NCBI GenBank assembly: GCA_009602725.1
Contig: WELB01000096.1
Span: forward strand, 1-57,800
Source of the DNA: Spirogloea muscicola
Taxonomy: Eukaryota > Streptophyta > Zygnematophyceae > Spirogloeales > Spirogloeaceae
Direction of reading: 5' to 3'
Length of the DNA stretch: 57,800 nt
The notes under the pieces are model-generated. The model was not told the origin of the DNA. It worked only from the letters and a program-made list of their open reading frames with translations, and searched no databases. Position numbers and translations under genes: made by a program. Of this stretch, positions 49,351 to 57,800 are shown piece by piece. The first letter of the stretch is position 1. Each line of letters opens with the position of its first letter.

Positions 49351-51300
49351 GTCCACGAGTGCTTGCCAGTTCGGCATGTTCATACCGGCAACGTCTGCAC
49401 AATGAAGAGCCCGAGATAGCATGATCCAGTACCCAGGTTGACGACTATTGAGAACACAGTAACAAGCTGTGCAGTAGTGATACCGACATCTACCAACCGT
49501 TGGCTGTCCACTCCGCTCCATCTATTGATCGAGAAACGTGTTTAAATCGAACCATAAGTCTGCCAGTAGCTCGAATTTAAGCCCAACATGCTTTGATTAT
49601 ACTCCGTTCTCATTCACGTTGTGTTTGTTGAATAGCACTTTCACTTCTCGATGTTCTGGCCATCACGGCAGCTTCATCTAGTGACTCTTGCCTGCTTGGT
49701 GGATCTTAACACCTGGCTCTATCTTCTCAGGCTCTACCTTCGCTTGTGTGTGCTGCACACAAGCACGTCGCTGCAGCACAAGCCCATTCTTCCTCTAGCA
49801 GCGGGTGCGATGGAAGAGGTTAGCCCCATAAAGCTTCAAGCCGATCCACATAGTAGCGACTCTTTCTTAAGGTGTTCTATCCGTGTTAGTGTCCATGAAT
49901 CTCAGTGCCAGGAGGTGGGCTTAAAAGCAGCCATCCTCAAAACTGGAAGTTCTGGGTCCTGCTTCTACTCCCGCCAAAGACTAGTAGGAAGATGACACCA
50001 CAAGAACAAGTCCAACACAATGATAATATACTGCAATACTAGTCTCTGAAACTGTGCTGCCTTGCTTGTGTTGTAATTTGCCATTGTAGCATATGTGTAA
50101 CTCGGCCCAACTTGGACTTGGACTTGCTTAGCTCTGCAACCTAACACAGCATCTGCATGGCTGGTATGCGTAACTCGTCCCTATCTTTTCGTAGTCGTCA
50201 AGCCTGCCAAGTATCGTATAAAAGTGGAACAGAGCAATTAATCGATCAGATCACCGCATGATTGTGCATCTTCTACATGGCGCCTGTTTGCTGGTGGCAG
50301 GAACCTGCAAATAGGACCTGTGCTGCATTTTTACGAGAGGGGAAATAGCAGACTGCCAACGCTGGCTGGCCTTGTCGCAACTCGTTTTAAGTGGGTCACG
50401 ACTGTCGCCCAGCAAGATGTGCAATCGGATGGGCACGATCCAGGGCTGCAGGCGGAAGGGGCGCAGTACTCAATGCAGTGAATCAGCTGGCGCTGGTCAA
50501 CGTGTCAAAGAGACACCCACCGGCCCAAGCCCACTTATGCACTTTGGATGCTCTCTTACTGCCGCCCATTCGCTGCCGACCCTTCGGGAGAGCTTTGCGT
50601 GCAGCTTTGCGTGAAGTTGTGAATTTTAACCTTGTATTTGAGCAGGCTATCAGCTGCTATGTAACAAAGTCGACAGGAGCTCGACAACAAGCATTGGCAC
50701 AATGCTGGGCGCACCGCAGGCGCACCGCCTGCCGCATGTGGGCATGTATGTTCTAGCTTCTGTTCGCACTCAGGGACTTAAATGTCAGGTCTTTGACGCT
50801 GTTGCGAGCACAGGTACCACCAATAAAGACGATGCATTGTAGATGTGTTGGAGGAGGGGTGGAGCCGTTGGAGGAGCTGTTGTGCCTGCAGCGCGGCGCA
50901 GTATGGGGGAAGGTGTCTTGCACGTAGGGTGGCCACGATGGCCCGGGCAAAGGCAGAGCACGTTCTGCTACTGCGTACACGCCTCCATGCCTGCAGACTG
51001 ACTGGACCTGCAGGCAAGGAGGCGCAGGAGGGGGTCACACAGAATTCGACCATGGAGAGTGGTGGCCCCCTGGACTTGGGCCGGCACTGCAGATGGGGCA
51101 GCTCTCGGAGTAGAGTACATACATGTTGATCGACAAGGTGCTGCCAGGTGGGGGACGAGGAGGAGGGACGTCTATGATCACTCGGTAAGGAGGCAAGGTG
51201 CTCCTTCACGAGAGCTCTTGCCGAAGATGGAGCTCTGGCAGATGCCGGCGAGCGGACAGGGCAAGGATTCCGCATCGCGGCGGAGGTCGTACTGGAAGGC
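49351..51300. other. Intergenic, nothing recognised
   Basis: Short frames only. The GC-rich part 50840-51300 is stop-poor on the minus strand but shows no family motif. Confidence 0.4.
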
Positions 51301-51304
51301 GAGA

Positions 51305-51590
51305 GGATCCGGCTGCTGAGATCAAGGGGTTCGGCTCTGAAAGCCAGCCGAGTGCAAACAGAGGGTGTATGCATGCATCAACACCACGCGCAGCCGCAGG
51401 CTGGGCAACAGGGCCCTAGCAGTACCCCCGTGTCCGCAGTGGGAAGCAAGAGGAGGCGAGGGGAGGAAGAGGAAGGCCGCTGCGCACGGCCAGAGGCGGC
51501 AGCCGGCACGGCGGTGCGAAGCAAGCGGGGGAGAGCGAGGGAGGGTGGCAATGGGGCTCGCGAAGGTGGAACCCCGGTTTTCGGCGAGCC
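51305..51590 (-). mobile_element. Decayed family A 3' end (minus arm of head-to-head pair)
   Basis: It matches 27252-27480 at reduced identity: 3' terminus CAGCAGCCGG, hairpin (about 51330-51349), ORF end in ACACGGGGGTACTG, and the basic/Ala-rich C-terminal region. It is antisense to the first ~80 codons of the open frame that runs 51352-52851 on the plus strand, so those codons are not retroelement protein. Confidence 0.7.
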
Positions 51591-52948
51591 GACGTGGGAA
51601 TCTGGAATTTCTCCGTTGAGCCCCCCAGCAGCACTGGTGCAATGTACGCTGCCCATCCGTCTCGGTGGGCTTGGTTGTCGCCCCTTGGTCCGCTTGTGCA
51701 GACCAGCGTACCTTGGCTGCTGGGCCCAGGTGGCTTCGTCCATATCTGGACGATTCCTCCTTGGGCAACAACGTGTGTTGGCGCCTCACATCAGTACCGT
51801 GGTTCAGGGGAGTCTGCCTTTCCAAGTGACTCTCAAAGCATGCCAACAGGACCTCTTTGCCGCATACCCGCCTCTGGTAAATGAGCCTGTTAGTTTTGCT
51901 GCCTGGGCTGACGTTTCTGATGTCAAGGCTCAATCGCGGTTTACCCGTGCTGCAGACGAGCAACCACTGGAGCATCTCCGGAGTCTCCTCCAAGGAGATG
52001 CTCGAGGCCAGGCTCGGCTCCTATCTGTTTCGTCTCTGGGAGCGTCTGAGTGGCTCCGCGCTTTGCCTTTGCATGCGGGCTTGCGGATGGAGAATGCTTT
52101 GTTTTGCGATGCTATGCGCCGCCGTCTTGGCTTGCCATCCCTGTGCTTGGCAGGGGTGACCCAATGTGAATGTGGGCTTATTGAGCATGATGCATTGCTC
52201 ATGGGTGACCACATGCTCAGGTGTGCCAAAGGCAGTGAGCGCACGGGCTCCCACAACCTCCTACGTGACGCCATGTATGGCATCGTCAAGGAGGCGGGAT
52301 ATCAAGTGGCGTTGGAGAGCACTGGGGTGATGCCCATCCTCCTCCGCAATGGGGTCCCTCGGACGAGGCGTGTCGATCTGGTCGGCGTCCCCCTGGGAGG
52401 TGGCAAGCGGCTCCTCATGGACGTTGTCCTCACCGACAGCTTCCGGACGAAGGGCCCCATTACTTCTGAGACCGGCTACGCTGTGAAGGTAGCCGAACGG
52501 AAGAAGCTGCACAAGTACAAGGACCACCCGGCGGGTGATACCTTTTACCCCCTGGCCATGGACATCCATGGGTGTTACGGGGGTCGGTGGTCCTCGTTAC
52601 TTTCGCTGCTGGCCTCTCAAGCTGACCAGCGGCGCCGGGAGCAGGGTGCTGCCCTTCCCGGTGGCTCGGTGCCTTTGGGTCTGGTGTCCTGCTACCGTAT
52701 GCGACTGTCTATGTCCCTGCAGCGCTCCCAAGCGCTTGCTTTGCACCGCCGCGCTGGTCGCGCCCTTGCAGCAGCCTCTGGCTTGCGCAGCGGGGTTGCT
52801 CTTCCTCCCCTCAGCTCATCTGACTTCCTACTGCTGACACGGGGGTATTGAGGGCGCCCTGTCTGCCTAGCCTTTGGCTCCGTCATGAACACCTGTATGC
52901 ATCTGGCTGGCATTTCACAGCCGATTCTTTCATATCAGCAGCCGCTTT
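51591..52948 (+). mobile_element. 5'-truncated non-LTR retroelement, family A (longest copy, RLE ORF intact)
   Basis: This is the longest family A copy; its frame is open from the junction to the stop at 52851 (about 415 codons). Order: RT C-terminal linker (LPIRLGGLGCRPLVRLCRPA), a spacer, CCHC knuckle (CECGLIEHDALLMGDHMLRC, Cx1Cx12Hx3C), GSHNLLRDAMYG, endonuclease core (RRVDLVGVPLGGGKRLLMDV V), Lys-containing helix (AVKVAERKKLHKYKDHPAGD), DIHGCYGGRWSSLL, basic helix (MRLSMSLQRSQALALHRRAG) and SSDFLLLTRGY-stop. The 3' tail has a hairpin at about 52902-52921 and ends at ATATCAGCAGCCGC, about 95 bp before the MTN start codon. RT palm and any N-terminal domain are missing. Confidence 0.88.
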
Positions 52949-53040
52949 CTCTGTTGAGCCTCTGACGTGAGCCACCTCCCCAGGGGCCAGCCCCCGCAGC
53001 CGCCGCCGCCGCCGCCGCCGCCGCCACTGCAGCAAGTGGC

Positions 53041-55110
53041 ATGGCGGATGCGGAGGCGCCGCCAGGCGCGGGCGTGCCCGTGGAGGCCGTGACGCCCGGC
53101 GGCGACGACCGCCCCATCTCCCGCATCGTCGTGCTCTACGGTGAGAGGGGCGCCCCCCGCCACCTCCCAGCGAGCTGAGCATGGAGCCACAGCCGAGCTC
53201 GCGACCGCCGCTGGCCCCGGCTTGTGCGCCGCCCGTTCCCGGCGCGCTGATCCGCCCGGCGCGCGGCCGCTGCGGGCAGCCATGGACCAGGAGGCGCTGC
53301 CGCTGGTGGAGCACCTCCAGCTGCAGGAGGACCCCCCTGGCCAGTGGGCAGCCTGACCTCCACCCCCTCCCCAGCTCGCTGCTCTGTCCCCTCCGCCAGG
53401 CAGCCCGGCTGGCCGCGTCGAGACACAGAGCACGGCCGGCATTGCGCGTCAGGCGCGGTTCTCAGCAGCTCACCCGCAGCCGCACAGGGGCTACCAGTCG
53501 CCTTGCTGCTGCACGGTAGACAGGCTTGGGCTCGATCGGAGCTCGTCCCACGAGCACAAGACTGTCTCGGGGTACTCGCCATTCCCAGCCGCTCAGATGC
53601 GGGCTTCGTTTGCCAGGTTCCCAAAGGGCGCGCCGTGGGTGTCATACTCCGGCCAGCACGAGGGCACCGAAGTGACCGTCGTCATCCCTGGCAAGGACAA
53701 GAGCATGGGTGAGCGCCTGTCACGTGTCAAAGGGGCAGTGACGCCACTCGAGTTGGGCTGATGCTGCTTCATATGGGTTGCTGCACGTGCCTCGGAGGCG
53801 AATGGCTGGCCAAATCCCGCCGCTCTTTCGAAGCCTCGACCACGTGGCCAGCAAGGAAGGGGCGGCGCAATGTTCTTGGTGGCCTCCAATGAGGCCCTGA
53901 GCCAAACAATCAAGTCACTTACGAACGAAGTGAAGTTGCCGATGCTCCACTTTCAGGAGTTCCAAATGTAGGGACTGTCCCAGCAGCCATTCTCGCCTAT
54001 GCTGCCATTGAGGTCTTCAAGCCAGACCTCCTCATCAATGCTGGTACAGCAGGGGGCTTCAAGGTGATCCAGGCAGGCTAGCTCTCCTCTCGCTTGTAAA
54101 GCAGGTGCAGGAAGTACTGGCCTGCTCGTTTGTCAAGAGAGTTGCTGAAAAGGCCTCCTCCCTCTCTGTAAGAGTGGAAACACTCTGCTTGCTCGGTGTT
54201 CTTTGTGCAGGCTAAGGGGGCTGGCATTGGAGACATTTATGTCGCTACTTATGCTGCGTATCACGACCGAAGGATTCCCCTCCCTGTCAGTATTGATCCC
54301 CTTGCACACGGGCCACGATGGGCTATCCTAGGCCATGAAAGTGTTCAGCTTGTCCTTGGCCCACTCGTCCGCAGAGCAATAAGAGCTGCAGGAGTGGCAT
54401 CACCCTCTGCCATGTGACTGCCGCAGGAGAGAGAGGTACTTGGTGTCGGCTCATCCGACTCAAAGATTGGCTGTCCTTCAGGGATTTGACGTCTATGGAA
54501 TCGGCAAGAAGATCTGTACCCCTACTCCACAGCTTGTAAAAGCGCTGGGTCTGAAGGTAGGTGCTTCTGCTGAGCAGGTGAAGCAGCCAGCCTTGCAGCC
54601 AACCACAACATTCATCCAGAAGCTTCTGCTCTTCGCTTGACACTTGTCATAGTTCGCTAACCTTTGTTGACAGGAAGGTTCAGTATCATCGGGAAATTCC
54701 TTTGACATGACAGACAAGGATCTCGAGTACATAAAAAACAACGACGCAACTGTGAAGGACATGGAGGTCAGTCACATTGCCCTTAAGTCACAGCCTTTGA
54801 CATGCGCAAGGACAGGCCTTGACCAACATGTGCAGACTGCTGTCTCTGGCTTTGTCTGTGCTTACATGTCAGCTTCTGATATGGATGCCTGTGCTGTCTT
54901 CATGACTCGCAGTGCGCTGCAATAGCATGGGTGGCACAGACACTCTCTGTGGCATTTGTTGCCATAAAGTCTATTACGGACATAGTGGATGGCGATCGGC
55001 CAACAAGCGAGGAGTTCCTTGAGAATCTGGGAGCAGCCGCTGCTTCTTTGCAGGCAGTTGTTCCACAAGTGATCGGCTTTGTTGGGGGGAAGCGTCGCAA
55101 TGACTTATAG
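53041..55110 (+). CDS. MTN: 5'-methylthioadenosine nucleosidase, 8 exons
   Basis: Exons 53041-53140, 53280-53343, 53617-53708, 53957-54063, 54211-54285, 54482-54556, 54674-54766 and 54913-55110 join in phase to 267 residues, the usual plant length. The enzyme cleaves methylthioadenosine (in bacteria also S-adenosylhomocysteine) to adenine and methylthioribose, the entry to the methionine salvage cycle; it is cytosolic. Key parts: RPISRIVVLYAMDQEALPL with the catalytic-site Glu (38), VTVVIPGKD, VGTVPAAILAYAAIEVFKPD, the purine-nucleoside phosphorylase family signature LINAGTAGGF, DVYGIGKKICTPTPQLVKAL, SSGNSFDMTD, VKDMECAAIAWVA with the ribose-binding Met-Glu, and SITDIVDGDRPTSEEF with the proton-donor Asp. 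A (CCG)n run in the 5' leader (about 52995-53025) sits next to a retroelement 3' end. Confidence 0.96.
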
Positions 55111-55770
55111 GCTCTACATCTTCTCCCCACGAGTGGGCTAGTGGCAGGGTACTAATGTCCTTAACATCTGTTTCTCCTCCATGTCACTTCTTCAATCATT
55201 AGTATGAGCTTATTGCTACACGCTAACAGAGGTATGTCAATTGTCGAGGACCCACGACAGTGACACGAACGCACTTTTTGGGGCGTGCCATTGCCTTAAC
55301 GTACCACATAGAAACTAACACAGTCGCACAGCCGCTACGCTGTCCACCTTGCTGTGCTACTTTGCTAGCTTCTAGGCTGTGCATGAAGCTGGCAGCAAGT
55401 GATTCTGGATCGGTGACCATCAAGTGATCAAATACATCTGTGGTCTGAGATCCACTGACTAAGAACCTCCGTTGGAAGTGGCTGTCACAGCAGTGTCACC
55501 TGACAGGTGCCTTTTGCACATTGGATTTGCTTCATGAGGATGCAGATCTGTTGTCCACAAGCGTATCAAGCTTGAGATTGGCCTGTGCGAGGGGTGTTCA
55601 TTCAGCTGCATGGGAATGAGCAGCTGAGGCCTAGCAACGTTGAGGGGAGGGGACAGCAAGACGCAGGGCAGAGCGTGGGGAGGGCGGTGGTGGAGCTAAG
55701 AGATTGAGCAGCTTCAGCTTGTAGAGCAAGATAGTGCATGTGTCGGCTGTCACCGGCTCCAACTTGCCAG
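55111..55770. other. Intergenic between convergent MTN and the CBM20 gene
   Basis: No coding segment recognised. Confidence 0.45.
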
Positions 55771-57236
55771 TCAGTCCGCGCTATTACGCCGAGCTTCCTC
55801 TTCATCCATGAGTGGGGTCCGGCCCCACCCCCTGACAAGCACGGCCCAGGCTTTCTCACCCCATGATGTGCCCTTTGCCTGCTCCCTTGCAGCCCCTTGC
55901 CCGTTCTCCAGAGAGGGGCTGCCAGGGGGGGTCTCATCCATCATCTGCAAACAGAAGCACGCAACTTCAGCAGTCGCCTCAGTGGCTTCAGTCGATCCGC
56001 ATGCAACCCCTGCCAGCAACCTGCACAGATGACACGTGGTGAGGCGCCCTCAAGGAGGCCGACCCAGAAAACTGCCGGCCAGCGTCTCCACTGGCCGAGC
56101 CGTTCCCTGGCTCACATGTCAGGGGCTTCAAGCATCTCCGTGCTGTGTAGAAAGGCCCTTCATCCTGCTTGCAGCCGAACTTCGCGACCGGCTGAACAGC
56201 CACTCGGCTGAGCCCGACCTGGTGCTACTCACTAGGTTCGAGTGTGACACTGCGATGACCCCTGAGACTCAGACCTTGAAACTGTTGGCTGCCAGTCTCA
56301 CCTCTGCTAGAGCAGAGAGCGCAATCGCGCCCGGGATCGGGATTTCTGGGGCCTCTGGCTCCTCGTCACTACCAAAGGTATTGTCAGAAGCGGCCTGTGT
56401 GACGCCCTCCGCCGCGTCCTCAAACGCCTGCTCAGCATTGCCTTGTTTCCTCTTGCCTGCACTCTCCCCTGCCTCTTCCTGGCCGCCGGCTGTGGATGCC
56501 TTCTCCTCAGCTTCTTCCTCTCTCCGCGTGGTCACACCCGCCTTGTCGATGGCTGGCTCTGTGCTGCTTGGCGCGGCCAAGGTCTCCTCTACCGTTGACT
56601 CGACAACCTCTGACATGGGATCATCGCTACTGCTACCCCGGCTCACCTCCGCACTGACCACTCCCAGCTCCTCGGATTGCCAAGGCTCCGAGACCTCCAT
56701 CGTCGGCTGCCCAGAGCTGGTGTCCAGCTTGTGGTCGGAACCAGGCTGCCACACGACCTCGCCCGCCCTCCCCTTAAGCACATACTTCCACGCCGTCGAC
56801 AGCCCTGCTGGAACATCCTGTGAGGAGAGCGCGGCCAGGACCTCCAGTAAGACTCCCACAACCAGAGCGTACAGCCAGGGCGATGATGGCATCCTCCCTC
56901 TGCACAGACTTACACCTTCCTCGAGTGCAGCAAGTCGCAGACTTTTTGCACTACAGAGGGTGTCTCAGTCTCAGGAGGGTCCCAGTCTCAGTCTCAGTCT
57001 CAGGAGGGTGTCTCAGTCTCAGCTGTCCCTGTCAGAGGGGCCGATGGTGAAGCTGTAGGTCTCCTGCAGCGATGTGCTCACCAGCTCGGTCGTCCAGAAG
57101 TGGCCCTCGGACCAGGTCAGCGGCACTGCCGCATCCACGTCCCAGGACCCCAGGCTCTCGGTCTCGCCAACAATGTAGAACCCCTGGCCATAGTCGCACT
57201 GGCGCTGCAGCCGGAACTCCACCTTCACGCTCGGCT
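55771..57236 (-). CDS. CBM20 starch-binding-domain protein (5' end unresolved)
   Basis: Minus exons 57236-57082, 56817-56302 and 55944-55771 join in phase. The first two form a CBM20 domain: VKVEFRLQRQCDYGQGFYIV, VGETESLGSWDVDAAVPLTW, FWTTEL|DVPAGLSTAWKYVLKG and VVWQPGSDHKL, including the two Trp of starch-binding site 1 (GSWD and VVWQPG). A ~140-residue Ser/Glu/Ala-rich acidic linker follows, then a short end (KAWAVLVRGWGRTPLMDEEEA). No catalytic domain is seen, so it may be a starch-granule-binding scaffold rather than an enzyme. The N-terminus lies in GC-rich sequence 57237-57800, open on the minus strand, probably a plastid transit peptide; the start codon cannot be fixed and may lie outside the window. 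An exon between 56302 and 55944 cannot be excluded. Confidence 0.75.
56960..57022. repeat. Hexamer repeat (TCTCAG)n with AGGAGGG(T) interruptions
   Basis: A microsatellite-like tract inside the first recognised intron of the CBM20 gene. Confidence 0.85.
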
Positions 57237-57800
57237 CTGCACCAGAGGCGCAGTCGCTGACGGAGTGGGTCGGCGGAGTGCAGCCAGTGAGGCGAGATGC
57301 AGGCAGGAGCTCGGGGGGCGGTCGGGCGGCGGGCCACGGCCGACGACCAGCCGCCACACGGCAATGGCTCTGAGGGGACCGATGCAAAGGTACAAGACAG
57401 CCCGGGAGTAGCTGGACCAGATGAGGCCCCCGGCGAGGCTGGCAAGCCCCAGAGCCAGGCCCCCCCGGGGTGGCGCATTCTGACGACTCGACTGGGAGCG
57501 GGACGGGAGCCTCGGGGAGGCGCTCGACGCTACCCGAGGCCCCGGCCAGGTGCAGAGTGCGCAACTCGTACCTGTGGCTGTGGCAGGGGCGCTCTGCGGC
57601 AGGCGAGAAGGGCACAAGGAGCAAGGCCGTCAGTCGCGAGCAGTGGCCAAGGGCAGGGGTGACGGCCACAAGCCACCCTCCACTGGCCAAGCACAAGGCT
57701 TTGCCGGCTCGGGCGGGGCGGGGGCGAGCTCGTGGCGCCGGCGGGAGCACCTGGGTGCCGGCGGCGGCAGCGGCGGCGGCGACCGGGCCGCAGCGGAGGC

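Noticed and set aside
51352-51590. First ~80 codons of the 499-codon frame as an N-terminal domain of the retroelement protein
   Set aside because: This stretch is the reverse complement of a decayed family A 3' end, so the continuous frame is accidental.

Overview
The window reads as nuclear DNA of a green alga (Chlorophyta, most likely Trebouxiophyceae; the species is not identifiable from this sequence). The evidence is as follows. There are many short-intron, GT-AG (sometimes GC-AG) spliced genes for plant-type plastid proteins: zeta-carotene desaturase, pheophorbide a oxygenase, the thylakoid calcium-sensing protein CAS, and a plastid-type diaminopimelate decarboxylase. N-termini look like transit peptides, CCCTAAA-like telomere motifs are scattered through the window, and no bacterial operon structure is present. 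Two assembly gaps interrupt it (20336-21086 and 46637-47132).

Layout. 0.1-1.5 kb: EAF7/MRGBP-like chromatin subunit (+). 2.16-2.33 kb: 7-bp minisatellite, then tRNA-Leu(UAG) (-). 3.9-7.9 kb: ZDS in 13 exons (-). 8-15 kb: retroelement tails and long non-coding DNA. 15.2-16.5 kb: R2R3-MYB (+). 18.1-20.2 kb: 3' part of PAO (-), running into a gap. 21.4-24.5 kb: retroelement graveyard. 24.8-26.5 kb: PDCD5 (+). 27.2-28.2 kb: head-to-head retroelement pair. 28.3-30.2 kb: glyoxalase II (+), convergent with lysA (30.5-34.4 kb, -, 12 exons). 34.4-36.4 kb: nested retroelement cluster between divergent genes. 36.5-37.9 kb: unrecognised plastid-targeted protein (+). 38.2-39.3 kb: hairpin-repeat array. 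40.0-42.8 kb: CAS in 10 exons (+). 43.5-45.3 kb: unrecognised spliced gene (+). 46.26-46.48 kb: fragment of a DDX56/Dbp9-like helicase (-) by the second gap. 47.6-49.4 kb and 51.3-52.9 kb: the two longest retroelement copies. 53.0-55.1 kb: methylthioadenosine nucleosidase in 8 exons (+). 55.8-57.3 kb: CBM20 starch-binding protein (-).

The genes do not form one pathway. Several serve plastid metabolism: carotenoid synthesis, chlorophyll breakdown, lysine synthesis, Ca2+-dependent acclimation and starch binding. Others are housekeeping: methionine salvage, methylglyoxal detoxification, rRNA processing and chromatin.

The striking feature is the mobile DNA. At least four families of 5'-truncated non-LTR retroelements are present. 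They share a C-terminal CCHC knuckle plus restriction-like endonuclease (RLE), a peptide ending in LTRGY-stop, and a 3' tail with a short stem-loop. Their 3' ends repeatedly lie in the same orientation as, and usually within about 200 bp upstream of, a gene's start codon (ZDS, GLX2, lysA, the 36.5-kb gene, CAS, MTN, and probably PAO). Several copies are joined head-to-head. Exon boundaries were derived by hand from reading-frame continuity across splice sites and family alignment from memory; no transcript or database check was possible.
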